Assembly (NCBI GenBank): GCA_964635975.1
Contig: CAZWPO010000001.1
Location: forward strand, 124,001-188,000
DNA length: 64,000 bases
Source of the DNA: UBA5314 sp964635975
Lineage (GTDB): Bacteria > Bacillota > Syntrophomonadia > Syntrophomonadales > Syntrophomonadaceae
Direction: 5' to 3'
Shown here: piece after piece, positions 34,557 to 43,795 of the stretch
Position numbering within the stretch: position 1 is the stretch's first letter
Layout: every line of letters starts with the position of its first letter
The notes under the pieces: generated by a model
Databases searched by the model: none
Told to the model about the DNA's origin: nothing
What the model saw: only the letters and a program-made list of their open reading frames with translations
Position numbers and translations under genes: made by a program

Positions 34557-35210
34557 TCATTTCTTTTCCTGGAGATAACTTTGAAAACCCCGGTGAAAAA
34601 CTTCGATTTCTGGTTCGGATAATGACGGCAGCGGCCCCAACTGCCTGGCCAACAGAGCAACCATAGCAGTTTTTTCGGCAATATAACAGACCTTTAAGGC
34701 GTCCTTGATATCTTTCCCAAGTCCGATCAATCCGTGCATGGCCAGAAGCACTGCTCTACCCCGGTCTCCCATAACTTCGGCCACTCTATCTGCCAGGAGT
34801 TTGGAGCCGCAGGCTGCATATGGTGCTACTTGAATTGCATGCCCAATGGCCTGGGCGGTTTCCTCCAAAATAACCGGAATCGGCTGGCCGGCTACCGCGA
34901 ATGCCGTTGCATGAGGACTATGAACATGCACCAGGGCACCTGCATCAGGCCTTCTCTTATAAATTTCAGTGTGCATGGGGGTTTCGATAGAGGGCCGATA
35001 GTTACCTTGAATCACCTGACCATCAAGATCTATGAGCACCATATCCTCGGGAGTGAGATTCTGATACTCCATTCCGCTTGGGGTTATTACTACCAGATCC
35101 TGATCATCGATGCGCATGCTCACATTGCCCCAGGTTCCAATCACCATCCGATTGGTTAAGATCTCCCGGGCTGCCTCCAAAACCTGTCTGCACTGGCTTT
35201 CGTACTGCAA
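34557..35210 (-). CDS. Class II aldolase; probable 5-methylthioribulose-1-phosphate aldolase
   Basis: 217 residues of the fuculose-phosphate-aldolase fold: GNVSMR near residue 29, ITPSGMEY near 43, E/H residues in PMHTEIYKRRP and the zinc ligands in VHVHSPHATA near 95. Because it follows mtnP and mtnA, the likely reaction is cleavage of 5-methylthioribulose-1-phosphate to DHAP and 2-methylthioacetaldehyde (the DHAP shunt), which needs no oxygen. TTG at 35210 with AAGGAGG upstream is the start. A generic sugar-phosphate aldolase is the alternative. Confidence 0.85.
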   Translation of the reverse strand: MQYESQCRQVLEAAREILTNRMVIGTWGNVSMRIDDQDLVVITPSGMEYQNLTPEDMVLIDLDGQVIQGNYRPSIETPMHTEIYKRRPDAGALVHVHSPHATAFAVAGQPIPVILEETAQAIGHAIQVAPYAACGSKLLADRVAEVMGDRGRAVLLAMHGLIGLGKDIKDALKVCYIAEKTAMVALLARQLGPLPSLSEPEIEVFHRGFQSYLQEKK

Positions 35211-35224
35211 AATGATCAGCCTCC

Positions 35225-36256
35225 TTAGTTGAACAGGCTCTTCAGGTGGTCCTGATAGGGCGGTTCGATAATCCCGTCTTCACATATGATTGCACTGATC
35301 AGATGAGCGGGAGTGACATCAAAGGCAGGGTTGAATACTTGGGCATCAGGCACACTCAAGCAGGTATCCTGGATGAATCTTATCTCATCATCATGCCTTT
35401 CTTCTATGGGTATTTCAGTGCCGCTGTTAACCTTCATATCTATGCTGGACAGGGGTGCTGCTACATAGAATGGGATCCTGTGATGGCGCGCCAGAACTGC
35501 CAGGGTATAGGTACCTATTTTATTGGCGGTATCTCCGTTGGCAGCAATCCGGTCAGCCCCTACGATAACAGCATCAACCTGCCCCAGGCTCATAACATAG
35601 CCCGCCATGCTGTCAGTGATCAATGTAACCGGTATGTTGTCCTGCATCAACTCCCAAATCGTTAAGCGTGATCCCTGCAGCACCGGCCTGGTTTCACAGG
35701 CCCATACCATGCCCAGTTTCCCTGCTTTGAAGGCAGAACGGACCACTCCCAGGGCGGTCCCATACCCGCATGTCGCGAGAGCTCCGGCATTGCAGATAGT
35801 TAATATCCGGCAGGAGGAAGGCAGCAGACTCTGACCCCATTCTCCTATCCGCTGGTTGATATCTACGTCTTCTCCAGCCATCCTTTGAGCCTCAGCCAGC
35901 ATTTCCCCTGCTATTCTCTCCAGATCCTGGTCTGAATTATGGATGAATACTCTTTCCATTCTATCCAATGCCCAGAACAGATTGACAGCTGTCGGCCTGG
36001 TGGCCGACAGTAATGTTTTTGCATCATGAAAATACTTAACCAGCCCATCAGCCGGACCTTTAAACTGCTCGATTGCCATTGCCAAGCCATAAGCGGCGCA
36101 AACACCTATCAAGGGAGCTCCCCTTACTTTAAGGGTGCGAATAGCCGCAGCCACATCTTCAACAGACTGGCATTGATTATAAACGACACGCCCCGGTAAA
36201 AGGCTCTGATCAAGGATGATCAGATAGGGTGCTTGATATCTTACTGTTTCGATCAT
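35225..36256 (-). CDS. mtnA: S-methyl-5-thioribose-1-phosphate isomerase
   Basis: 343 residues, eIF2B-like fold. Motifs: LKVRGAPLIGVCAAYG near residue 43, RPTAVNLFWALDRM near 92, ILTICNAGALATCGYGTALG (catalytic Cys) near 155 and VIVGADRIAANGDTANKIGTY with the catalytic Asp near 235. It converts methylthioribose-1-phosphate to the ribulose form. It overlaps mtnP by four bases (ATGA). Confidence 0.95.
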   Translation of the reverse strand: MIETVRYQAPYLIILDQSLLPGRVVYNQCQSVEDVAAAIRTLKVRGAPLIGVCAAYGLAMAIEQFKGPADGLVKYFHDAKTLLSATRPTAVNLFWALDRMERVFIHNSDQDLERIAGEMLAEAQRMAGEDVDINQRIGEWGQSLLPSSCRILTICNAGALATCGYGTALGVVRSAFKAGKLGMVWACETRPVLQGSRLTIWELMQDNIPVTLITDSMAGYVMSLGQVDAVIVGADRIAANGDTANKIGTYTLAVLARHHRIPFYVAAPLSSIDMKVNSGTEIPIEERHDDEIRFIQDTCLSVPDAQVFNPAFDVTPAHLISAIICEDGIIEPPYQDHLKSLFN

Positions 36257-37044
36257 TTAAGCACTCCTGCACCCGGCACACTTTTTGTACAATCGCAAAG
36301 CCGCCTGGTGGGCATGTATTTTAATGCAGTGAGCATTATAGCCCGTACATTGGTAAGGCTAGCCGCCATTACTTCCAGGACTTCACTGTGGGTCAGGATG
36401 CCTGTGGTAATGCCTGCGGCAAAGTTGGTCACCAGGCATATGGCTGCATAGCACATCCCCATTTCCCTGGCCAGAACCACTTCAGGAACGCTGGTCATCC
36501 CCACCAGGTGGCCCCCCATCATTTTATACATCTGGATCTCAGCGCTGGTCTCAAAACGGGGGCCTTCCGTGCAAACATAAACCCCCCCATTATGTATAGA
36601 AAAGCCCAGTTCAGCTCCTGCTCGGACCAGCGCTTCGCGGGTATCCGGGCAGTAAGGTACCGTCATATCGCAATGGACTACCCCTTCGGGGCCGCCTTCA
36701 TAGAATGTACAGTTTCTATTCTTGGTAAAATCGATAAATTGGTCACAAAGAACAAATTCGCCTGGTTTAAATTCGTGATGGCAGGACCCCACTGCGGCAG
36801 TGGCAATAACCTGCTCTACACCCATCTGTTTTAAGGCCATTATATTAGCCCGGTAATTTATCAAATGCGGCGGAACGCTATGGTGAGCACCGTGGCGTGG
36901 GATAAATGCCGCCTCAGTACCCAGGAAACTCCCTATCGATACATCCACACTCCCAAAGGGAGTTTTTACTTTATGATCTTTTACGTTTTCCAGAAGTCTG
37001 GGACTATACACACCTGTACCACCGATAATAGCCATCTTAGTCAT
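36253..37044 (-). CDS. mtnP: Methylthioadenosine phosphorylase
   Basis: 263 residues. IIGGTGVYSPR at the N-terminus, IPRHGAHHSVPPHLINYRANI near residue 52, AVGSC near 86 and TEGPRFETSAEI near 175 are typical of the MTA/inosine phosphorylase family. It splits methylthioadenosine with phosphate into adenine and methylthioribose-1-phosphate. ATG 37044 lies eight bases after AGGGGG; a TTG two codons earlier is possible. It follows ftsY by 39 bp and is probably on the same transcript. Confidence 0.92.
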   Translation of the reverse strand: MTKMAIIGGTGVYSPRLLENVKDHKVKTPFGSVDVSIGSFLGTEAAFIPRHGAHHSVPPHLINYRANIMALKQMGVEQVIATAAVGSCHHEFKPGEFVLCDQFIDFTKNRNCTFYEGGPEGVVHCDMTVPYCPDTREALVRAGAELGFSIHNGGVYVCTEGPRFETSAEIQMYKMMGGHLVGMTSVPEVVLAREMGMCYAAICLVTNFAAGITTGILTHSEVLEVMAASLTNVRAIMLTALKYMPTRRLCDCTKSVPGAGVLK

Positions 37045-37083
37045 TATCAAGACCCCCTGTTCCTCAACTACTATAAATAGAGC

Positions 37084-38163
37084 TTATACTTCTTCAAACA
37101 ACGCCCGGGCAAACACCTGTGGCGAAAAGTCTCTAAGATCCTCCAGTCCTTCTCCGATACCCACCAGTTTAACCGGAATATCCAGTTCTTTAGCCACTGC
37201 CAGGACAATGCCCCCCTTGGCGGTGCCATCCAATTTGGTTAGGATGAGACCGGTGACTCCAGTCGCTTCCTCAAAGATACGTGCTTGACTGATGGCGTTT
37301 TGCCCGGTGGTAGCATCCAGTACCAGCAGCACTTCATGCGGAGCTGAAGGATTTTCACGCTCGATTATTTTTCTCACTTTGCCTATTTCTTTCATGAGGT
37401 TGGTTTTGTTTTGCAGGCGACCGGCAGTATCGATCAGCAAAACGTCTGTATGGCGAGCTCTTGCTGCATTGAGCGAGTCAAACACGACGGCTCCCGGGTC
37501 AGCACCTTCCTGGTGCCTGATCAATTCGACTCCGATGCGATCAGCCCATATCTGCAGCTGGTCTATCGCAGCTGCACGAAATGTATCAGCAGCCGAGATC
37601 AGCACCCTGCGATTTTCACTTTTAAATCGGTACGCCAGCTTGGCTATTGAAGTAGTTTTACCCGCACCATTGACACCCACTACTAAAATGACCGCAGGTT
37701 CACCCTCAGGTATATTAAGTGGCTCTGATTCACTACCCATGAGCCGCACAACTTCCTCCTGGAGTAAACCCATAACCAAAGAAGGATCGTCCAATTTATT
37801 TTTTTTAGCGTTAGCCCGCATATTTTCAACCAGCTCGACAGCCACTTTGACCCCGCAATCAGCTTGAATAAGAATTTCCTCCAACTCATCCCAGAAATCA
37901 TCATCCAGCTTTTTGCTGTTCTTCACCAGACTCTCGATCTTGCCGGTGATATTTTTTCTGGTTTTGGATAAGCTGTTTTGCAGCTTCTTGAAAAAGCCCA
38001 GCTTTTTATTCCCATTGCCGGATTCGTTTGCATCTGACTGGTCATCCTCTGCTGGCATGCTCAGTTCAACAAGCTGTTCCCTGATATTGGCTGCTTCTTC
38101 AACTACAGGCTGAACTGATTCGATTTCTTTCTTCTTACCCTTTAATTTGTCAAAAAGGCCCAT
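37084..38163 (-). CDS. ftsY: Signal recognition particle receptor FtsY
   Basis: 359 residues with an acidic N-terminal region of about 60 residues and the SRP GTPase NG domain: GVNGAGKTTS near residue 162, DTFRAAAIDQL near 192, DTAGRLQ near 247 and TKLDGTAKGG near 312. It docks ribosome-SRP complexes at the membrane for protein insertion. It lies 24 bp after smc, a common Firmicute arrangement. Confidence 0.97.
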   Translation of the reverse strand: MGLFDKLKGKKKEIESVQPVVEEAANIREQLVELSMPAEDDQSDANESGNGNKKLGFFKKLQNSLSKTRKNITGKIESLVKNSKKLDDDFWDELEEILIQADCGVKVAVELVENMRANAKKNKLDDPSLVMGLLQEEVVRLMGSESEPLNIPEGEPAVILVVGVNGAGKTTSIAKLAYRFKSENRRVLISAADTFRAAAIDQLQIWADRIGVELIRHQEGADPGAVVFDSLNAARARHTDVLLIDTAGRLQNKTNLMKEIGKVRKIIERENPSAPHEVLLVLDATTGQNAISQARIFEEATGVTGLILTKLDGTAKGGIVLAVAKELDIPVKLVGIGEGLEDLRDFSPQVFARALFEEV

Positions 38164-38187
38164 GCTGCAAAACCACCTGTTCCTTAT

Positions 38188-41100
38188 TTATCCTGCCAAC
38201 TCTGCTGCTTCCCGCAAGTTCAAGGTTAGTACCGACGAAATGCCATTTTCGGGCATGGTTATTCCATAGATTCTCTCTCCTGCTTCAATTGTAGCCTGTC
38301 TGTGAGTAATTACTATAAATTGAATCTCCTCTGACATAGCCTTCACAAACTCGGCAAATCTAACTAGATTACTGTCATCAAGAGAAGCATCTATCTCATC
38401 CAGGATGCAAAAGGGTACTGGCTTCAAACGGAGGAGTGAGAAAACGAAAGCCATACAGGTCAGGGCCTTTTCCCCGCCTGATAAAAGGTTTAAGCCCTGG
38501 GTCTTCTTTCCCGGCAGCTTGACTTCAATATTTACCCCAGCTTCCAGCCGGTCAGAACTGCTGTCTAGATGAAGAGCGGCATCACCGCCTCCAAAAATGT
38601 CTAAAAAGGTCCTGTTGAAGCTCTCATTGGCTAAAGCAAAGAATTTGGCAAAGTCTTTTTCCATTAGCTTCTCAGTTTCCCGAACTAAAGCATGCAGTGA
38701 GTCACGAGCAGAACACAAGTCGCTGTACTGGGCATTCAGGAATTCATATCGTTCCACCAGGTTTTCATGTTCTTTTATCGATTCAAGATCCACCGGGCCC
38801 AGAATTTCGATTTCAACTCGAAGCTCCTCAATCTGTTGTTCGAGGGCCACCAGGTCCGAAAGGCCTTCATAATTCTCAGTGATATCGGGTGGTTGACTCC
38901 TGAACTTTTCCCACCAGTTGCGGTTTATGCCCTCAAGTTCGGTCTCTGCACGTGCTATGTCCATCTCAAGATCTCTAAGAGCAGCTTCTCTTTCGGTTAT
39001 GCGCTGTCTTAACGGGCCTACTTCCCTGCGCAGCCGGTTAAGAGTGCTGCGTTGACCCTTATCGTTTTCTTCTAAAACTTCCAGTTCTCGGCCGATCTCC
39101 TTTAGCCTGATCCTGTTATCCGCCAGCTCTGTTTCCATTTCTTGTTTTCGTGCCTCTTCACGAAGCGATTCATCCTCCAGACTAATAATTAGCGCTGAAG
39201 CTTGCTGGTTAGACTGCAGGTAAGAATCTCTCACCTGCTTAAATTGATGTATATTGTTTTGAGCAGTATCCAATTCCTTCTGCTTCATAACTAGTTGCTC
39301 GCGAAAAGAATTTAAACGCTCCTTTTTGACTTCGTGCTCGCGCTGCAAAAGCTCGATTCTCTCGCGCAAATCCTCCAGATCAGAGCTCATTTTCTGGCTC
39401 TCCTCATTAAGCACATGGGCCTGCTCCTCGAATTCGGCCAGGATTTTCTGAAAATCGATTATCTCGTTGTCCAGTTCCCCTAAATTTTGCAGGATTTTCA
39501 TGCGTTCCTTTTCTAAAGAGCTTTTTTCCTCTTCGAGGGCTTCTATTTGCCTGGCCATCATATTGTTGCTCATACGGCTTTCTACGCATCTTCCCCTGAG
39601 AGTCAGGATCAACTGTTCCATCTCCTGGAGTTGATTTTGCATTTCAGAGCAACTATGCCGGTTTTTTTTGCTTTCTTCCTGTAGGCTGGAGAGTTGGGAT
39701 AGAATCCTCTTCTCCTCCCCTTTTCGCTGCAATGGACTATTCTGCTGGGCGCTCCTGCTCCCACCACTGATCGCCCCGGCCAGATTGATGGCCTCCCCTT
39801 CCAGAGATACAATACGCAGCGGGAATTTAGTGCCTCTAAATAAGCGAACGGCATAATCCAGATCATCGACTATCACTACTCGACCCAGCAGGTATTCAAC
39901 CACTTTTTCAAATTTTTTCTCAAATGAGACCAGTTGTGATCCTAAACCCAGAACACCTTTCTGACCGGATAGGGACTGCCGGACTGATTCAGGAACCGTC
40001 TGAACCTTTAGCATATCGAGAGGCAGCAGGGTAATTCGCCCGAAACGTTTGTTTTTGAGCCACTCAATCACCGCCCGGGCCTGATCTACCTTCTCGACCA
40101 CAATGTTTTCCAAACCTCTTCCAACCGCGGTTTCAACAGCTATCTCCAGACCGGAAGGAACCTTGATTATCTCTCCCACCAGGCCGAGAATCCCTTTTAA
40201 CTGCCCATTGCTCCCTGCTTGTATCACCTGTCGAGCAGCTGGCGAATAACCAACCATATCGCGGTCCATTTCCCCGATTATGGTTAATCGGCTCTGCAAG
40301 CGTGACGCTTCCTCGCTGGTTCTCCGGTATTCTTCATCCTGCTTTTGAATAGCCAGGGTTAGCTGTTTGCGCTGTTCTTCCTTCTCGCTTAAGCTTGCGT
40401 TTTGCTTCTCCATTTCATCATCCAGCTGCAGCTTCTCGACATTGAGTCTGGTCAGACTATCTCTAATATTCTGAACCCGTTCAATAATATCCGTGCTGTA
40501 TGCTGCAAGCTTTTCTCTTCGATCCCCGGCTCTGCGAAGGGAGTCTTCCTTTCTATTCACTTCATTGCGGAGAGCACTCTCAGCTTGAACCTTTTCGAAT
40601 ACCGAGCTCTTTGCGGTTTCCAACTGCTGCCGCACAGCACTAATGACCAGTTCGCCCTCGGAAATACCTTTTACTAGCTCCTTCATCTCTTCCAGACGAA
40701 TTAGATAGTTATTTTGTTCGTTTTCATACTCGCTTACTCGCTGGTCCAGGTCGCGGCTTATGCTGGTGAGCATTTCCAGATATTTGTCAGCATCAACCCG
40801 AGCAGTATCCTGCCGGTCACTGCAGTTATGTATTCTCTCTTCGGCCAGTCGTATCTCAGTTTCCAGAGCCGCCAGTCTGCCTTCTGCTGCCTGTTTGTCG
40901 TCCCTGACTCGCTTGTACTCCAGCATCGATTCTTGAAAAGCATCCTCTTCCGCTCTTAATGCTGAATCCTGAATAACGATATGCTCCCGCATACTTTGTA
41001 ATTCGCGATGTCCATCGGCACACTGCTGGCGCTGTGGTGAGAGGCGTGAGTGTATAGCAGTCATTTCTCCTAGCAGATGCCTTCTTTCCAATTCTTCCAA

Positions 41101-41763
41101 ACGGGTGCTCATTTCTTTGTATTTAACAGCTTTTTCAGACTTGCGGCCCAGCTCTTCTTTTCTCTGTCCAATTTCACTCAAAAGATCATTCAGCCTCAGG
41201 ATATCATTAGCCGAAGTCTGTATGCGGTGCTTTACCTCATCCCGCTGCTGCCGGTAACGAATAATTCCTGAAGCTTCTTCCAGCATCAAACGCCGGTCCA
41301 TGCCGTGGCTGCTCAAAACCTGTTCGAGTTCACCCTGGCTGATTATGGAATATCCTTTTTTGCCCACCCCGGTTCCAGTGAAAAGAGCAGCGATGTCTTT
41401 CAGCCTCACCCTGGTCTTGTTAAGATAGAACTCACTTTCGCCGTCACGGAAAACCTTGCGTCCCAGATTGATCTCATTATAATCAAGGGGAAGCATATGC
41501 TTAGAATTGTCCAAGGTCAATTCAACAAAAGCCATTCCCTGGCTCTTTTTTCGGTCACTGCCATGGAAGATAACATCCTCGCCTTTTTGACCACGCAGGT
41601 GTCTGATGTTAATCTCCCCCAGAGTCCAGCGTACAGCATCAACAATATTGCTCTTGCCGCATCCATTCGGTCCTACAATAATATTTATGCCTGGATTCAG
41701 AATGATTTCCGTATTATCTGCAAAGGATTTGAATCCTTTAATATCCAGTCTTTTCAAGTACAA
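38188..41763 (-). CDS. smc: Chromosome segregation ATPase SMC
   Basis: 1191 residues, the usual size. Walker A GPNGCGKSN near residue 32, long coiled coils on both sides of a hinge at about 510-670 (LVGEIIKVPSG to SLEGEAINLAGAISGG), signature LNLLSGGEKALT and Walker B FCILDEIDASLDD near the C-terminus. It forms the condensin core with ScpA/ScpB. The start is probably TTG at 41763 behind AGGGGG. The upstream gap (41764-41953) holds only a small CCCTC/GAGGG hairpin. Confidence 0.97.
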   Translation of the reverse strand: MYLKRLDIKGFKSFADNTEIILNPGINIIVGPNGCGKSNIVDAVRWTLGEINIRHLRGQKGEDVIFHGSDRKKSQGMAFVELTLDNSKHMLPLDYNEINLGRKVFRDGESEFYLNKTRVRLKDIAALFTGTGVGKKGYSIISQGELEQVLSSHGMDRRLMLEEASGIIRYRQQRDEVKHRIQTSANDILRLNDLLSEIGQRKEELGRKSEKAVKYKEMSTRLEELERRHLLGEMTAIHSRLSPQRQQCADGHRELQSMREHIVIQDSALRAEEDAFQESMLEYKRVRDDKQAAEGRLAALETEIRLAEERIHNCSDRQDTARVDADKYLEMLTSISRDLDQRVSEYENEQNNYLIRLEEMKELVKGISEGELVISAVRQQLETAKSSVFEKVQAESALRNEVNRKEDSLRRAGDRREKLAAYSTDIIERVQNIRDSLTRLNVEKLQLDDEMEKQNASLSEKEEQRKQLTLAIQKQDEEYRRTSEEASRLQSRLTIIGEMDRDMVGYSPAARQVIQAGSNGQLKGILGLVGEIIKVPSGLEIAVETAVGRGLENIVVEKVDQARAVIEWLKNKRFGRITLLPLDMLKVQTVPESVRQSLSGQKGVLGLGSQLVSFEKKFEKVVEYLLGRVVIVDDLDYAVRLFRGTKFPLRIVSLEGEAINLAGAISGGSRSAQQNSPLQRKGEEKRILSQLSSLQEESKKNRHSCSEMQNQLQEMEQLILTLRGRCVESRMSNNMMARQIEALEEEKSSLEKERMKILQNLGELDNEIIDFQKILAEFEEQAHVLNEESQKMSSDLEDLRERIELLQREHEVKKERLNSFREQLVMKQKELDTAQNNIHQFKQVRDSYLQSNQQASALIISLEDESLREEARKQEMETELADNRIRLKEIGRELEVLEENDKGQRSTLNRLRREVGPLRQRITEREAALRDLEMDIARAETELEGINRNWWEKFRSQPPDITENYEGLSDLVALEQQIEELRVEIEILGPVDLESIKEHENLVERYEFLNAQYSDLCSARDSLHALVRETEKLMEKDFAKFFALANESFNRTFLDIFGGGDAALHLDSSSDRLEAGVNIEVKLPGKKTQGLNLLSGGEKALTCMAFVFSLLRLKPVPFCILDEIDASLDDSNLVRFAEFVKAMSEEIQFIVITHRQATIEAGERIYGITMPENGISSVLTLNLREAAELAG

Positions 41764-41953
41764 TAGCGCAACCCCCTAGAGTGGGTTTTTATAACCGGGC
41801 GGCAGTCCAAGCGAATCAAATGGTTCACAGCACAGCCATCGTTAAAAACATTCCTATCTTATAATATCCCTCTTCGAGGGGTGCTTCAATATACTGCTTT
41901 CGTCAATAAAGCGAATTAATGCCCCCCTGTCTATATTGCTGGTCTCCAATATC

Positions 41954-43045
41954 TCACTCAACTAATAACTCCCTCAGTTCCATGAATCTCTGTCTGCTCA
42001 ATACCATCTCTTTGCTTGCATTGCCGTCTTTTAGAGCAAGATCCCCCCGATTAACAGAATCAGTCGCTCTGATAAGCAGCTCATCGGTCCCCGCACTTTT
42101 TTTCAGATCGGCAAGGTTCCTTTTTTTCCAACCTACCAGCTGCGAGTAATCTCTCGGATTAACCATGATCGTCAGGGGTTTTTCAAGCTGCTTAAGGCCA
42201 ATAAAGTCTTTGATTAACCAGATAGCCTGTTCTTTAAAAACCTCCTGCATTACCAGTTCGCCAAAGGCCGGATGGTATGGCCCGGCAAGGATAGTGCCCG
42301 GGCTGCGCAGTTCTTCTCCAGGATGGAGCCCCATCCGCACTACTGGGATGGCCCGACGTTGAAAAGCCAGATACATTTCTTTGACGATATCCACCGCTTC
42401 ATCCACTTCAAGAGCCTCATATTCCCCATTTATATATAGATTTGCCAGTTCTGTATCCTGGATAACCAGCGTAGGGTAAATCCTAAGCAAATCTGGCTTT
42501 TGCCTGATCGCCATATCAGTGCTATACAAGTCCTTATCCCTGCTGCTTCCAGGAAGACCAATCATCAGCTGAATTCCGAGTTTGAAAGCATTGGCTCTGA
42601 TCAATCGGCATGCCTCATACACTTCACTGGCTTCATAGCCCCGGTCTGCTTTCCGCAGCACATCATCATCAAAAGACTGTACTCCCAGTTCAATAGTCTT
42701 TACCCCATGGGCCTTGAGCATTTCCAGTATCGGCTGACTGATGCAGTCCGGGCGCGTAGAAAGACGGATACCTGAAATCTTCCCCGTTTTCAAATACGGC
42801 TGGACGGCCTGTAGATAGCTTTGTTGAACTTTTTCGGACAGAGCAGTAAAACTACCTCCAAAAAAAGCTGCTTCTACAATTGTATTACTTCTATCTATGG
42901 TTGATAGTGCATTATCGATAATGGAAGCGATATCGGATGGCAAGGGTATATCTCCAGGATGGCTGATTTTATTTTGCTGGCAGAAAATGCATTGATTGGG
43001 GCAGCCGAGGTGGGGAATAAAAATTGCTATATTAGCATATTTCAA
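41954..43045 (-). CDS. Radical SAM protein, Elp3/coproporphyrinogen-oxidase-like
   Basis: 363 residues. CPNQCIFCQQ near residue 15 is the SAM/4Fe-4S motif; AAFFGGSFTAL, IRLSTRPDCI and IELGVQSFDDDVL match the Elp3-like radical SAM family often encoded between rnc and smc in Clostridia. The substrate is unknown. It overlaps the end of rnc by four bases. Confidence 0.88.
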   Translation of the reverse strand: MKYANIAIFIPHLGCPNQCIFCQQNKISHPGDIPLPSDIASIIDNALSTIDRSNTIVEAAFFGGSFTALSEKVQQSYLQAVQPYLKTGKISGIRLSTRPDCISQPILEMLKAHGVKTIELGVQSFDDDVLRKADRGYEASEVYEACRLIRANAFKLGIQLMIGLPGSSRDKDLYSTDMAIRQKPDLLRIYPTLVIQDTELANLYINGEYEALEVDEAVDIVKEMYLAFQRRAIPVVRMGLHPGEELRSPGTILAGPYHPAFGELVMQEVFKEQAIWLIKDFIGLKQLEKPLTIMVNPRDYSQLVGWKKRNLADLKKSAGTDELLIRATDSVNRGDLALKDGNASKEMVLSRQRFMELRELLVE

Positions 43046-43764
43046 TGCCTTTTCCCCTTACCCAGACTGTTTATAAATTTTGTATTGGCCAAAGCCGCCT
43101 CCGCAGCCTTTTGCTCTGCTTCCTTTTTGCTTTTGCCGCTGCCCTGAGCTAGGAGTTCTCCCCGATAATAAACCCCGATGATGAAGGTCTTGGCATGCGC
43201 TGGCCCGGACTCTTCGATAATAGCATAACTCACGTTATCCTTGTCGCGGGCCTGAACTAATTCTTGAAGACGGGACTTATAGTCATAGTAGTCACCGTGG
43301 ACAGTATCAATAATAATATCTTCAAGATATTTTACTATAAAGTCGCGTGCAGATTCATATCCTTGATCAAGATATACCGCACCGATGACCGCTTCGGCAG
43401 CATCTGCTAAGATGGAGCTGCGTCGGCGACCGCCTGACATCTCTTCGCCCCGTCCCAACAGTATATACTTTCCTAGATCCAGCCTTGCGGCCACCGAGAC
43501 TAGTGCTTTTTCGCAGACAACCCGGGCTCTTATCTTGGTGAGTTCTCCCTCAGCTTTGTTGCCGAAATGGCAATACAGATACTCGGCCACTACCATATTT
43601 AAAACTGCGTCCCCTAGAAATTCGAGCCGCTGGTTGTTGACCACCGCATTTTTCTCCTGGGCATAGGAAGGATGAGTAAGAGCCATACTTATTAACTCTT
43701 CCTTGTCCATTATAAGATTATGTTCACTTATAAAACGACGAGGTAGCCTTTTGTCAGCAGGCAT
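43042..43764 (-). CDS. rnc: Ribonuclease III
   Basis: 240 residues. Signature NQRLEFLGDAVLNMVVAEYL near residue 43, second catalytic acid region ILADAAEAVIGAVYLDQG near 115 and a C-terminal double-stranded-RNA-binding domain (GSGKSKKEAEQKAAEAAL). It cleaves double-stranded RNA in rRNA and mRNA processing. plsX lies only 31 bp upstream; the fabD-fabG-acpP block usual between them is absent. Confidence 0.96.
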   Translation of the reverse strand: MPADKRLPRRFISEHNLIMDKEELISMALTHPSYAQEKNAVVNNQRLEFLGDAVLNMVVAEYLYCHFGNKAEGELTKIRARVVCEKALVSVAARLDLGKYILLGRGEEMSGGRRRSSILADAAEAVIGAVYLDQGYESARDFIVKYLEDIIIDTVHGDYYDYKSRLQELVQARDKDNVSYAIIEESGPAHAKTFIIGVYYRGELLAQGSGKSKKEAEQKAAEAALANTKFINSLGKGKRH

Positions 43765-43795
43765 GTTTCACTCTCCCTGACTTAAAAAAAGTTCC

